Shown one piece after another: positions 55,060 through 64,000 of a DNA stretch of 64,000 bases. The translations under genes and the position numbers were made by a program. Numbering within the stretch: the stretch's first letter is position 1; every line of letters starts with the position of its first letter. Source of the DNA: Nocardia puris (GTDB lineage: Bacteria; Actinomycetota; Actinomycetes; Mycobacteriales; Mycobacteriaceae). Location: contig NZ_QNRE01000001.1 of assembly GCF_003315035.1 (NCBI RefSeq), positions 1,089,224 to 1,153,223 of the forward strand, given 5' to 3'. The notes beneath the pieces were generated by a model that was not told where the DNA came from, did not search any database, and saw only the letters and a list, made by a program, of their open reading frames with translations.

Positions 55060-55422
55060 TCATTCGATCGCGCATACCTGCCAGCGATCGCCTTGTTTGG
55101 CGTAGGTGGCACGGAACCGTGCGGTTGCGCTGCCGGTTTCGGCTGATGGCCGTTCGTATCGCACGCTCACCGTCGCTGTGGCCTCGTCGGGATCGTCCGG
55201 CCTGTTCGGCCCGCACCAGTCGATATCGCCGAGGTCCACCAACTCGCTCCTGCCGCGGGCAGCGACGTTCGCGCGGGCGGAGTCCTCGAACGTGGTGTCG
55301 TCGTGCTTCCAGACACGAATAGCCGACAAGTCCTGCTGGATCGCACGCAAGGTGACCCCGTAGGCCGTGTCCAAACAGGTGACGGACGACGACTGGCGCA
55401 CGGTCGCCGACCCGGATCGCAT
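55060..55422 (-). CDS. Hypothetical protein
   Basis: 120 residues. An in-frame stop lies just upstream, so the ATG at 55422 is the first available start. The C-terminal two-thirds has VSVRYERPSAETGSATARF and ATYAKQGDRWQVCAIE, like the last strands of an NTF2/SnoaL-like or Mce-associated fold. Three cysteines. It has no signal peptide, which is odd for that pattern, and the gene might be the tail of a longer secreted protein that lost its start. Confidence 0.5.
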   Translation of the reverse strand: MRSGSATVRQSSSVTCLDTAYGVTLRAIQQDLSAIRVWKHDDTTFEDSARANVAARGRSELVDLGDIDWCGPNRPDDPDEATATVSVRYERPSAETGSATARFRATYAKQGDRWQVCAIE

Positions 55423-55568
55423 CAGTTCCGGTGAGGCTCTCGGTCACTCCGCCGGAGGCCGAACAGCGCGGTTCACCTCGGGCGAGCGGCGTGCGAAATC
55501 CTCGTTAATGCCGGATGTGGGGTGCGTCGCGGGTCGGCCCGGCCCGCGGGCCCGATGTACCGTGACTT

Positions 55569-57221
55569 ATGGCCGTGTCTCGTCGACAGCTCTTGAGATT
55601 CGGCGCCGCCGGATCGGCCGCGGTCCTCGTGGGCGCGTCGGCGGCGAGCAGCGGGCGGTTCCGGGTGCCGCGATGGGGTGGGGATCCGTTCACCCTGGGT
55701 GTCGCCTCCGGCGATCCCGCGCCCGACAGCGTTGTGCTGTGGACACGCCTGGCGCCCGACCCGTTCGCCCCCGACGGGCACGGCGGCATGATGAACGCGC
55801 CGGTCACCGTGGACTACGAGGTGGCGCACGACGAACAGTTCCAGCACATCGCGGCGCGCGGTTCCGCCGTCGCCACCCGCGAACTCGCGCACAGCGTGCA
55901 CCCCGAGGTGTACGGGCTGGAACCGGACCGCTGGTACTTCTACCGATTCCGCGCCGGCGCGGCGATCTCCCCCGTCGGCCGCACCCGCACCGCACCGGCG
56001 GCGGGCGCGCCGACCGAACGGATCCGCTTCGCGTACGCCTCCTGCCAGTCCTGGAGTTCCGGCTACTACACCGCCTACGACCATCTCAGCGCCGAGGACC
56101 TGGATTTCGTGGTGCACCTCGGCGACTACATCTACGAGAAGGAGTGGACGCGCCGCCTGGGCCGCCCGTCCGGACCCGAATTCCGGGACGAGGCCGTGGA
56201 TCTGCGCTCCTACCGCCTGCGCTACACGCAGTCCAAGGCCGAGCTCCCGCTGCAAGCCGCGCACGCCGCGTTCCCGTGGCTGGTCACCATGGACGACCAC
56301 GAGGTCGACAACAACTGGGCGGGCGACTCGCCGGGCCTGGGCTTCGACATCTACCTGATCCCGCCGATCTTCCGCCGCCGCCGCGACGCCGCGCTGCAAG
56401 CCATGTACGAGCACCAGCCGCTGCGGCTGGCGCAGTTGCCGACCTCGTCGGGGATGCGCCTGCACCGCCGCTACCGCTTCGGCGACCTGGCCGAGATCAC
56501 CATGATCGACACCCGTCAGTATCGCGACGCGCAGGTGTGCAGCGAGAACGTCACCGCCGACTGCCCGGAGCGCTTCGACCCGGACCACACGATTCTCGGT
56601 GCGGAGCAACGTGACTGGCTGATCAAGGGCTTCCGCGAGTCCCCCGCCCGCTGGCAGGTGTTGGGCAACCAGGTGGGCATGAGCCAGACCGATGTCGACG
56701 TCGGTCCCGCGCTGGTGATCTCGACCGACTCGTGGGACGGCTACGTGGCCGACCGCAACGCCGTGCTGGGCTCGGCCACCGACGCCGGGGTGCGCAACCT
56801 GGTGGTCATCACCGGCGACCGGCACCAGAACCACGCCACGGACCTGCGCCGCGACTACGAGAACCCCGAATCACCGGTCGTGGCTTCGGAATTCACCGGC
56901 ACGTCGATCACCAGCGGCGGCGACGGCGCGGACATGAACGAGGTCGGGCGCCGCCTGCAAGCCGCCAATCCCGATATCAAGTTCTTCAACTCCCAGCGCG
57001 GGTACGTGCGGGTGGAACTCGATCATCAGCTGTGGCGCAACGATTTCCGCGTCGTCCCGTTCGTGCGCAGGCCCGGCGCGCCGATCCACACCCGCGCCAC
57101 CTACGTGGTGCGCGACGGTGTGCCGGGTGTGGTCGAGGCGGCGACGCACACACCGCCCGCCGTCACCGACACGCCGGAACCGGATGCCGCCGCCGCGCCG
57201 ACACACCCGGGCGGACGCTGA
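55569..57221 (+). CDS. phoD: Tat-secreted alkaline phosphatase D
   Basis: 550-residue PhoD phosphodiesterase/phosphomonoesterase. The Tat signal SRRQLLRFGAAGSAAVLVGA (about 4-23) is followed by an N-terminal Ig-like PhoD_N domain (about 38-130) with GVASGDPAPDSVVLWTRLAP, and the metallophosphatase domain (about 145-480) with FAYASCQSW, FVVHLGDYIYE, VTMDDHEVDNNWAG and VVITGDRHQN. These bear the Ca2+/Fe3+ ligands. Typically induced by phosphate starvation; no Pho box is evident. Confidence 0.92.
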   Translation: MAVSRRQLLRFGAAGSAAVLVGASAASSGRFRVPRWGGDPFTLGVASGDPAPDSVVLWTRLAPDPFAPDGHGGMMNAPVTVDYEVAHDEQFQHIAARGSAVATRELAHSVHPEVYGLEPDRWYFYRFRAGAAISPVGRTRTAPAAGAPTERIRFAYASCQSWSSGYYTAYDHLSAEDLDFVVHLGDYIYEKEWTRRLGRPSGPEFRDEAVDLRSYRLRYTQSKAELPLQAAHAAFPWLVTMDDHEVDNNWAGDSPGLGFDIYLIPPIFRRRRDAALQAMYEHQPLRLAQLPTSSGMRLHRRYRFGDLAEITMIDTRQYRDAQVCSENVTADCPERFDPDHTILGAEQRDWLIKGFRESPARWQVLGNQVGMSQTDVDVGPALVISTDSWDGYVADRNAVLGSATDAGVRNLVVITGDRHQNHATDLRRDYENPESPVVASEFTGTSITSGGDGADMNEVGRRLQAANPDIKFFNSQRGYVRVELDHQLWRNDFRVVPFVRRPGAPIHTRATYVVRDGVPGVVEAATHTPPAVTDTPEPDAAAAPTHPGGR

Positions 57222-57255
57222 GTATCACCCGTTCGCGTGTCGTACCAGTGACGTT

Positions 57256-57606
57256 TCACCCGTGCGCGGCGTCGTACCAGAGGTAGGGGATCGTCCAGTC
57301 CCACTGCGGCCCGGGTTCTCCGGCGGCGCTCTCCGTTGTCCGCGCGGGCGTGTTCTCCCGCGTGGTCGACGCAGTGCCTCCCGCCTCACGCGTGTCCCAT
57401 GCCGGTGCGGCAGCGTCCGCCTCACACGCGGAAGTGTTGTCCCACGACATCGACGCGACATCGTCCGTCTCCCCCGCTGACGTTCGCTTCCACCCGCGCT
57501 CCCACTCCGCACAGCAGCGCGCCGCGCCGCCGAAGCTCACGCCGTACAGCAGCAGCCCGCGCAGGATGTGCCGCCAGATCGCATGTTCCGAGATGCGCCG
57601 CAACAT
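57256..57606 (-). CDS. Hypothetical protein
   Basis: 116 residues, with an N-terminal hydrophobic stretch (WRHILRGLLLYGVSFGGAA, about 11-29), three cysteines, and a long Ser/Thr/Ala/Glu-rich low-complexity middle, ending WDWTIPYLWYDAAHG. I do not recognise it. The 3' end is tandemly duplicated, with a second copy of the WYD-encoding segment just beyond the stop. It is downstream of the NRPS on the same strand (168 nt). Confidence 0.45.
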   Translation of the reverse strand: MLRRISEHAIWRHILRGLLLYGVSFGGAARCCAEWERGWKRTSAGETDDVASMSWDNTSACEADAAAPAWDTREAGGTASTTRENTPARTTESAAGEPGPQWDWTIPYLWYDAAHG

Positions 57607-57774
57607 CGCGACCTCCCGTGTTCGAGGGTCCGGTTCCGATCAGGATAGGGGTGGGCGGCGCCGCTGACCACAGATTCGCCACGATCGCGGACTGCCCGGC
57701 GGTGGAGCCGCCGCCCCCTTGGCTCCGCCCTGACCGCGCCATGACGCGAACGTTCGTTCGACGGGCGGCGATCA

Positions 57775-60700
57775 CTACACCGGTGACGGCAGCTCCGGCA
57801 GCAGGCCGTCCTCGCGGAACCAGCCGAGGTAGCGGTCGATGACCGCGTCGGTCACCTCCGGGCAGGTGATGCCCAGAGGTGCCAAGGCGCGCCGGGCCTG
57901 GGCGTCGTCGAGGATGACGTCGGCGGCGGCCGGGTCGCCGACGTGGACGAAGTTGCCGACCAGGAGGGCGGCGCGCATGAGATCCGCGTTCTCCGAAGCC
58001 CTTTCGGCGAGGCGCTGCTCGGCCTCCTCGACGCTCACGGTCTCGATCGGATAGCCCAGGCGGCGCAGGCCCGCCAGCAGGTCCGTCACGGGGGTCGGGT
58101 GGGTGTTGACCAGGTGGTATCGCTGACCGGTGGGCACACCCTGCGCCGCGAGGGTGACGATGGCGCGAGCCACGTAATCGACCGGGGCGAGCAAAACGGT
58201 CGCGGTGCCGACGTCGGGCGCGACGCCCAGCAGGGCGGCGGCGCGCACCATCGTCCACATCGAGTCGTCGGCGCTCATCACGCCGGAATCGACGGAGCCG
58301 CAGATCAATCCGGGCCGGTGGACCGCGACGGGGATGCCGCGCGCGCCCGCGTCGAGCACCAGTTGTTCGGCGACCCATTTGGTGGCGACGTAGCCGTGGC
58401 GGGTGACCTCCTCGGCGGGAATCGCGCTGTCCTCGTCCACGATTCCGTCCGTCTCGGTGCCGAGCACGGCGTTGAGGGTGGACACGAAGTGGACGGGCTT
58501 CACGCGGGTGGTGGCAGCCAAGCGCAGGACCTCGGTGGTGCCGCCGACGTTGGCGGCGCGCAGATCCCCGTAGGACTCCATGTGGTTCACGCGCGCGCCG
58601 TTGTGGATGATCACCGCGACGCGCGCGGCCAGGTCGGCGAACGCGGCGTCGGAGAGGCCGAGGCGCGGGGCGGCGAGATCGCCGGGGACCGCGATCACCC
58701 GGTCGGCCAGATCGTGGGCGGGCAGGCGGTATTCGTCCGCGACGGCGGCGATCCGGCGCAGTCCCTCCTCGGGATCGCTCGCCCGCACCAGGCAGTGCAC
58801 GCGAGAGTCCGTGCGGTCCAGCAGTTCTCGCAGCAAGTGGATGCCGAGGAAGCCGGTGGCGCCGGTCAAGAACACCTCGCCGGTGGCAGAGGCGGGTGCG
58901 GCGTCGTCGGCCACGGAGAACGAAGCGTCGAGGCGGCCGTCGGACACCAGCCGCGCCACCCACCGTTCGTCCTGCGCCGCGCCGAGATCGAGCGCGGCGA
59001 GGGCGCGCACGGTGGGCTGTTCGAAGACGGTGCGCGGATCGACCTCCGCGCCCAGCGCCTCCGAGAGCCTGCCCCGCAGCTTGAACACCATCAGGGAAGT
59101 GCCGCCGAGCTCGAAGAAGGTGTCGTCCAGGCCGACCGCATCACATTCCAGGATCTCGGCGAACACACCGGCGATGAGCTGTTCCTGCTCGGTCAGCGGA
59201 CGGTCGTCGGAAGGTGTTGCGGCCTTACGAGTTCCGTTGCCGGACGGGGCGACCGCGACGCACGTATCGCCGTCGGCCGGGGCTACGACGGCGATCGGCG
59301 CGGCGGGGTCGGCGACGACAGCCGACAGGATGCGCAGGTAGCGCGCGGCGAAATCCTCGACGGTCGAGTGATCGAAAAGCTCGGTGGCGTAACGGAAGAC
59401 GGCCGTGAACCCCTCGGCGCCGGGCTCTTGGCGCAGGGTCAGGGCCAGGTCGAAATGGGTTGTGTCCTGCGGCAGGTCGAGCACCGCCAGCCGCAGGCCG
59501 TCGAGCTCCAGTTCCGGGATGGCGGGCAGGTTCTCGAAGGAGAAGACGGTCTGGAACAGCGGGTGCCTGCCCTCGGCGCGCGGCGGGTTCACCGCCTCCA
59601 CGATGTGGTGGAACGGCACCTCGGCGTTCTCGAACGCGTCGAGCGTGACGGTGCGGACCAGCGACAGCAGCTCCGTGAACGGCGCGGCCGGGTCGATCAC
59701 CGTGCGCAGCGGCAGCGTGTTGACGAACATGCCGACGAGATGGTCGAGCGAGGGGTGTCCGCGCCCGGCCACCGCCGTGCCCGCGGTGATATCCGTACTG
59801 CCCGAAAGCTGTTGCAGGAGAACGGCGTAAGCGGCGTAGGCGGCCATGAACACGGTGGATTCGCTGGTGCGGGCCAGCTCGCCCAGCGCCGAGGCGATCT
59901 CGGCGTCCACCGCGAATTCCACCGCCGCCCCGCGACTGTCGCCCGTGGCGGACGAACGATCCACCGGCAGCGGCAGATAACCCGGCGTGCCCGCGAGTGC
60001 CCGGGTCCAGTGCGCGAGCTGACGCGCCGCCACCGACTCCGGGTCGTCGGCCGCGCCGAGCCGGTCCTGCTGCCACAGCGTGTAATCGGCGTACTGCACC
60101 GGCAGCGCCGCCCAGTTCGGGTGGCCACCGGTCGCCCGCGCGGCGTAGGCGGTGGTGAGGTCGGCGACCAGCGGGCCGAACGACCAGCCGTCGGCGGCGA
60201 TGTGATGGGCGACCAGCACCAGCACGTGATCGTCGGTGGCGGTGCGCAGCAGGCGCGCCCGCACCGGCAGGTCGGACGTGATATCGAAAGGCGCGCCCAC
60301 GAATTCGGCGATCGCACCGTCCACGGTATCCGGTGCGACATCCACCGGCTCGAGGTCGAGACGGGCGACCGCGTCGTCCACCGGCAGGATCCGCTGGTAC
60401 GGCCCCGCCGGGGTTTCCGGGTACACGGTGCGCAGCACCTCGTGCCGTTCCACCACGGCGGCGACGGTCGCGGTGAGCACCGAGGGGTCCAGCGGTCCGG
60501 TCAGCCGCAGCGCCACCGGCAGGTGGTACGCCGACGAGTCGGGGAACAGCTGGTTGAGCAGCCACAACCGCAGCTGGGCCGGGGCGGGCGGAATCCGCTC
60601 GGGGCGCGGGCCCGCGATCGGCTCCGGCACCGCCGTGGCGTCGGCGAGTCGGGCCGCCAGCGCCGCGACGGTCGGTGCGTCGAACACCTCGCGCACACCC

Positions 60701-63699
60701 ACACCCAGCCGGGCCGCGACCTGCGTCGCCGTCAGCGACGTACCGCCGAGCAGGAAGAAATCGTCACCGGCGCCGACGGATTCGACCTCCAGCACCTCCG
60801 CGAACACCGCCGCCACCCGGCGCTCCCCCGGCGTGGCGGGCGCGCGGAAGCCGGTGCGGCCGAATACCGGAGCGGGCAGCCGGCGGGTGTCGAGCTTGCC
60901 GTTCGGCGTCAACGGCAACGTGTCGAGCACGACGTAGGCGCCGGGACGCAGGTAGGCGGGCAGCGCGTCGGCGACCTCGGCGCGCACGGCTTCCACGTCG
61001 ATGGCCGAACCATCCTCGGGTACAAGATAAGCCACCAGGTGCGCGCCCGATCGTTCGTCGGTGTGCGCGATCACCGCCGCGCGCGCGATCTCGGGACGCG
61101 CGGTCAGCACGGACTCCACCTCGCCGGGTTCGATCCGGTGCCCGCGCACCTTGATCTGGAAATCGGTGCGGCCGTGGTAGAGGAGCGCGGGATCGGGGCC
61201 GGGGGTGATGGCCACGAGATCGCCTGTGCGATACATGCGTTCGCCCGGGGCGTAGGGGTCGGCGACGAAACGCGCCGCCGTGAGCGCGGTGCGGCCGTGG
61301 TAGCCGCGCGCCAGAGCCGGTCCGCCGATGTACAACTCGCCCGGCATCCCGGGCGGCACCGGCCGCAGCCGGGCGTCGAGCACCACCGCGCGGAAACCGC
61401 GCAGCGGCGCGCCGATCGTCACCGGTACGCCCGCTTCCAGTTCGGCGATGGTCGCGATATCGGTGGCCTCCGTGGGGCCGTAGCCGTTGCGCATGAGCCG
61501 GCCGGGCGCCCAGGCGTCGACCAGATCGGCGCGCACGGCCTCGCCGCCGACGCCGAGCACCTTCAGATCGGGCAGTTCGGCCGGATCGAGGGTCGCCAGC
61601 ACAGCGGGGGTGATGATCGCGTTCGTCACCCGCTCGCGGCGCATGAGGTCGGCCAGATCGGGGCCGGCCACCACATAGCGGGGCGCGACGATCACCGTCG
61701 ACGCTCCGGCGAGCGCGCAAAGCTGTTCTCCGACAGCCATATCGAAGCCGGGTGAGGCGTGGTGCAGCGCGACCGAGCCGGGGTGCAGGTCGTAGCGGTC
61801 GCGACGTTCCTCGGCCAGGTTCGCCAGGCCGCCGTGGGTCACCAGCACGCCCTTCGGGACGCCGGTCGAGCCCGAGGTGTAGATCAGGTACGCCGTGTTT
61901 GCCGGGGAGAGCGCGGCGGTGCGGTCGGCGTCGGTGAGGGCGGCCCCGCCGAAACCGGCCGTGGTGGCCGGGTCGTCGAGCAGCAGCCAGTGCGTGGAAT
62001 CCGGCAGTTCCGCACGTAAAGCGCTGGTGGTGAAGCCGATTCGCGCGCCGCAGTCGCCGAGGATATGCGCGATCCGCTCCGGCGGGTAGCCCGGGTCGAC
62101 CGGCACGAACGCCGCGCCCGCCTTGGTGATCGCCCAGCCGGCCGCCACGGACTCGGCCGAACGCTCTACCGCCATGGCGACGCGCGTCTCCGGACCCGCG
62201 CCCACGGCGACCAGCGCACGGGCCAAACGGTTTGTCCAGGTGTCGAATTCGGTGTAGATCCAGCGGCGGTCGCCGTGCACGACGGCGGTGCCGTGCGGGT
62301 TGCGGGCCACCGCGTCGGCGATCAGGTCGCCCAGGGTCGCCGCGGGGATGCCCGGCGTGCCGCGCCACGGCAGCAGGCGCTCCCGCTCCTGCGCGTCGAG
62401 CACCTCGAGCGAGCGCAGCGGGGTGGCCGCGTCGGCCGCGACGAGATCGCCGAGCAGCCCGACGAATCGGCGGTGGTGGGCCTCGAGTTCGGTGTGGGAG
62501 TAGCGATTCGGGTTGCCCTCGAACTCGATCCGCAACCCGGAATCGGCCGGGTAGATATTGAGCGTCAGATCCTCGACCGGGCCGGTGGACAGCAGGTGCA
62601 GGGTGCCGCGGGCCGGGCCCAGGTCGACGCCGGTGCGGAAGTTCATGATGTTCACGGCGGGCCCGAAACCGCGAACATCGGTGCCGCGCGCCGCCATTCG
62701 CGCGATGTCCTCGCCGCGGAAGCGCTGGTGGCGCAGCGCGCCGCTGAGTTCGCGGCGGGTGGCGGCGAGCAGATCGGCCAGCGTGGTGTCGTCGGTGACG
62801 GCGACGCGCAGCGGGACGATGTTGTTCACCATGCCGCCGCCGCGCCGCAGCACGGCCGTGGTGCGGGCGGTCACCGGCAGGCTCATGGTGATCTCGTCGG
62901 CGCCGGTCATCCTGGCCAGGTAGCCGGCGAGCGCGGCGATGAGCACGCCCGAGGTGCCCGCGCCGTCGGCGGCGCGCTCCAGCGCGGCGTTCAGCTCGTC
63001 GGGCAGCGCGCCGCCCACCACCAGCGCCTGCGCGGCGGGGGCGCCCGGCCTGGTGGCCAGGGTGGTCGGGGCAGGCAGGTCGGCGGCGCGCTCGGCCCAG
63101 TGGGCGCGGTCGGTCTCGTAGCGCGTGGACTCGCGGTAGGCGATATCGGCCTCGACCAGCGCGGCGGGCGGCTGGAGCACGCCGGGCGGGATCTCCTCGC
63201 CGCGGATCATGGCGGCGTAGATCTCGGCGTGCCGCTGCTGCATGCGCATGGCGCCGTAGCCGTCGAGCGCGATGTGGTGGGCGCGGGCGTAAGAGAAGTG
63301 GCGTTCGGGGCCGACGCGCAGGAACGTCCCCTGCAACGGCGGGTCGGTGTGCAGGGCGAACGGGCGGGCCTGGTCGGCGCGCATCCAGTCCAGCGCGGCC
63401 GCGGCCGGGTCGGGTTCGCCGGTGAGGTCCAGGTAGCCGATCTCGTCGTGCTGATCGTGCTCGATGGACTGCGTGACCGATCCGTCGGCGGCCTGGGTGA
63501 ACCGCAGGTACGCGCCCAGCTCCCGGCCGGCTAACCGCCCGGCCTCCTGATAGGCCGCCAGATCCAGCGGACCTTCGATATCGATGTACTGCGTGGTGGT
63601 GACCGGCACCTCCCCTAGCAGCTGCTGGGCAAACCACACTTCGCGCTGAGCGGACGTCAGTGGCAGGAATTCATCGTTGTCACCGGACGAACGCATCAC
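57775..63699 (-). CDS. Iron-regulated NRPS: C-A-PCP-C-PCP-thioester reductase
   Basis: 1974 residues. C1 about 10-430 (HHIALDG at 141-147), A about 455-945 ([13 protein letters not shown] at 605-617; TGDL at 825-828; K in NGKLDTRR), PCP1 (LGGTS, Ser988), C2 about 1035-1475 (HHIAADG at 1165-1171), PCP2 (LGGTS, Ser1535), then a reductase domain about 1605-1974 (TGATGFLG at 1612-1619; YVATK Tyr1770/Lys1774). Condensation and carrier motifs are intact. There is no second A domain between C2 and PCP2. R domains release the product as aldehyde or alcohol. GTG/ATG start at 63699/63696; iron box 33 bp upstream. Product and first acyl donor unknown. Confidence 0.93.
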   Translation of the reverse strand: MMRSSGDNDEFLPLTSAQREVWFAQQLLGEVPVTTTQYIDIEGPLDLAAYQEAGRLAGRELGAYLRFTQAADGSVTQSIEHDQHDEIGYLDLTGEPDPAAAALDWMRADQARPFALHTDPPLQGTFLRVGPERHFSYARAHHIALDGYGAMRMQQRHAEIYAAMIRGEEIPPGVLQPPAALVEADIAYRESTRYETDRAHWAERAADLPAPTTLATRPGAPAAQALVVGGALPDELNAALERAADGAGTSGVLIAALAGYLARMTGADEITMSLPVTARTTAVLRRGGGMVNNIVPLRVAVTDDTTLADLLAATRRELSGALRHQRFRGEDIARMAARGTDVRGFGPAVNIMNFRTGVDLGPARGTLHLLSTGPVEDLTLNIYPADSGLRIEFEGNPNRYSHTELEAHHRRFVGLLGDLVAADAATPLRSLEVLDAQERERLLPWRGTPGIPAATLGDLIADAVARNPHGTAVVHGDRRWIYTEFDTWTNRLARALVAVGAGPETRVAMAVERSAESVAAGWAITKAGAAFVPVDPGYPPERIAHILGDCGARIGFTTSALRAELPDSTHWLLLDDPATTAGFGGAALTDADRTAALSPANTAYLIYTSGSTGVPKGVLVTHGGLANLAEERRDRYDLHPGSVALHHASPGFDMAVGEQLCALAGASTVIVAPRYVVAGPDLADLMRRERVTNAIITPAVLATLDPAELPDLKVLGVGGEAVRADLVDAWAPGRLMRNGYGPTEATDIATIAELEAGVPVTIGAPLRGFRAVVLDARLRPVPPGMPGELYIGGPALARGYHGRTALTAARFVADPYAPGERMYRTGDLVAITPGPDPALLYHGRTDFQIKVRGHRIEPGEVESVLTARPEIARAAVIAHTDERSGAHLVAYLVPEDGSAIDVEAVRAEVADALPAYLRPGAYVVLDTLPLTPNGKLDTRRLPAPVFGRTGFRAPATPGERRVAAVFAEVLEVESVGAGDDFFLLGGTSLTATQVAARLGVGVREVFDAPTVAALAARLADATAVPEPIAGPRPERIPPAPAQLRLWLLNQLFPDSSAYHLPVALRLTGPLDPSVLTATVAAVVERHEVLRTVYPETPAGPYQRILPVDDAVARLDLEPVDVAPDTVDGAIAEFVGAPFDITSDLPVRARLLRTATDDHVLVLVAHHIAADGWSFGPLVADLTTAYAARATGGHPNWAALPVQYADYTLWQQDRLGAADDPESVAARQLAHWTRALAGTPGYLPLPVDRSSATGDSRGAAVEFAVDAEIASALGELARTSESTVFMAAYAAYAVLLQQLSGSTDITAGTAVAGRGHPSLDHLVGMFVNTLPLRTVIDPAAPFTELLSLVRTVTLDAFENAEVPFHHIVEAVNPPRAEGRHPLFQTVFSFENLPAIPELELDGLRLAVLDLPQDTTHFDLALTLRQEPGAEGFTAVFRYATELFDHSTVEDFAARYLRILSAVVADPAAPIAVVAPADGDTCVAVAPSGNGTRKAATPSDDRPLTEQEQLIAGVFAEILECDAVGLDDTFFELGGTSLMVFKLRGRLSEALGAEVDPRTVFEQPTVRALAALDLGAAQDERWVARLVSDGRLDASFSVADDAAPASATGEVFLTGATGFLGIHLLRELLDRTDSRVHCLVRASDPEEGLRRIAAVADEYRLPAHDLADRVIAVPGDLAAPRLGLSDAAFADLAARVAVIIHNGARVNHMESYGDLRAANVGGTTEVLRLAATTRVKPVHFVSTLNAVLGTETDGIVDEDSAIPAEEVTRHGYVATKWVAEQLVLDAGARGIPVAVHRPGLICGSVDSGVMSADDSMWTMVRAAALLGVAPDVGTATVLLAPVDYVARAIVTLAAQGVPTGQRYHLVNTHPTPVTDLLAGLRRLGYPIETVSVEEAEQRLAERASENADLMRAALLVGNFVHVGDPAAADVILDDAQARRALAPLGITCPEVTDAVIDRYLGWFREDGLLPELPSPV

Positions 63700-63969
63700 G
63701 CACTACCTTGAACCTATCGGGAACAAAGCACAAAGGTTAGCCTAAGCTCGCTGCCCGCAGCCACTCGGGGCGCGTCGCCGAGATCCAGTTGCTGAACGTT
63801 CGCCGCCTGATGTCGGCGGGCCACACGGAGGCCGTCCTCAGCCACACCCCCGAACAGCAACCTCGCCCACCGTCACGCGATTCGATCCGGCCGATCGTAA
63901 TCCTGGCGCCGGCCGGGCCGCGGTGGTCGGATCTGGGGCCTACGTCCCGGTTCGAGAGGAGTCCCTCGT
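63700..63969. promoter_or_regulatory. Divergent promoter region between the NRPS and the right-edge gene
   Basis: 270 bp that contains the iron box (63732-63750) near the NRPS and GAGAGGAG just before the right-edge gene. No other clear signal. Confidence 0.55.
63732..63750. promoter_or_regulatory. IdeR/DtxR-type iron box
   Basis: AAAGGTTAGCCTAAGCTCG matches the 19-bp IdeR consensus (TTAGGTTAGSCTAACCTAA) at 14 positions, including the whole centre GGTTAGCCTAA. It lies 33-51 bp upstream of the NRPS start, in promoter position, so the gene is probably repressed when iron is plentiful. Confidence 0.78.
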
Positions 63970-64000
63970 ATGTCTGGCGAGCACACTGCTGACGCCGCCG
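63970..64000 (+). CDS. 5' end of a gene cut by the window edge
   Basis: ATG 63970 has GAGAGGAG at 7-8 nt and opens an in-frame start MSGEHTADAA that continues past the edge. Divergent from the NRPS; it may be a tailoring, transport or MbtH-type gene of the same cluster, but nothing can be said from ten residues. Confidence 0.5.
   Translation, partial: MSGEHTADAA

Noticed and set aside
57943-61755. Very long open frame (1270 codons) on the plus strand across the NRPS
   Set aside because: It is antisense to conserved NRPS domains; its translation is low-complexity Arg/Gly/His/Gln-rich, typical of high-GC shadow frames.
57775-63699. Assignment as isonitrile lipopeptide synthetase (Nrp-like)
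   Set aside because: The reductase ending agrees, but the second A domain is missing and no isonitrile synthase, ACP or acyl-ACP ligase gene is in the window.
57775-63699. Assignment as a nocobactin/mycobactin NRPS
   Set aside because: Those assembly lines do not end in this C-PCP-R form, and no salicylate or lysine N-oxygenase genes are near.
63789-63992. 67-codon plus-strand frame at the right end
   Set aside because: No ribosome-binding site, poor coding pattern, and it overlaps a better-supported start at 63970.

Overview
The window is 64 kb of very GC-rich, almost wholly coding chromosome from a mycolic-acid-type actinomycete. Nocardia or a near relative fits best. Supporting signs are class Ib ribonucleotide reductase genes very like those of mycobacteria (nrdE carries an intein), a DUF3558 lipoprotein, a fused MoaC-MogA protein, many GTG and TTG starts, an F420-type LLM oxidoreductase, a DUF574 methyltransferase, and an IdeR/DtxR-type iron box. 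I found no rRNA or tRNA gene, integrase, transposase or prophage.

Left part (0-16 kb): a FecB-type siderophore-binding lipoprotein, a secreted intradiol dioxygenase, nrdF, a DUF3558 lipoprotein, the Mg2+ channel gene mgtE, a HAD-like protein, an LLM oxidoreductase, a DUF2252 protein and a small conserved-looking gene. The nrdHIE operon follows; nrdE is interrupted by a 409-residue intein with a LAGLIDADG endonuclease. nrdF lies about 6.8 kb from nrdE, yet both transcription units carry a pair of NrdR-like boxes at the same 32 bp spacing. An FMN reductase and a divergent TetR regulator share a near-perfect operator, and nadE follows.

Middle (16.7-36 kb): a frameshifted methyltransferase-like gene; an ECF sigma factor coupled to a YCII-domain protein; a molybdenum-cofactor locus in two divergent arms (moaA-moaD and moeA-moaCB-moaE); an AraC regulator; a CobW-type GTPase with a His-rich loop; a secreted cell-wall amidase; two short-chain dehydrogenases; a thioesterase; an MFS transporter; and a compact polyamine/GABA-type catabolic operon (glutamine-synthetase-like ligase, glutamine-amidotransferase-like hydrolase, aldehyde dehydrogenase, SDR).

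36-57 kb: an intergenic island holding two degenerate type I-E-like CRISPR repeats and a 34-codon hydrophobic peptide gene; a PAP2-lipid-kinase fusion; a quinone oxidoreductase; a bile-acid-symporter-family protein; a thiolase with its own operator; a MarR/ring-cleavage dioxygenase/DoxX unit with twin palindromic operators; a sirtuin; an AI-2E-family permease; a second MarR regulator; a secreted beta-propeller-like protein; a double-domain Lrp regulator divergent from lactate 2-monooxygenase; a P450; a stand-alone LigD-type polymerase; and a Tat-exported PhoD phosphatase.

Right end (57-64 kb): one large NRPS (1974 aa) ordered C-A-PCP-C-PCP-reductase. It has two condensation and two carrier domains but one adenylation domain, and a terminal NAD(P)H thioester reductase. 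Its promoter has a good IdeR/DtxR iron box, and a divergent gene begins at the window edge. This is the most likely source of undescribed chemistry here: an iron-repressed, reductively released small peptide, possibly a metallophore, with the rest of the cluster beyond 64 kb.
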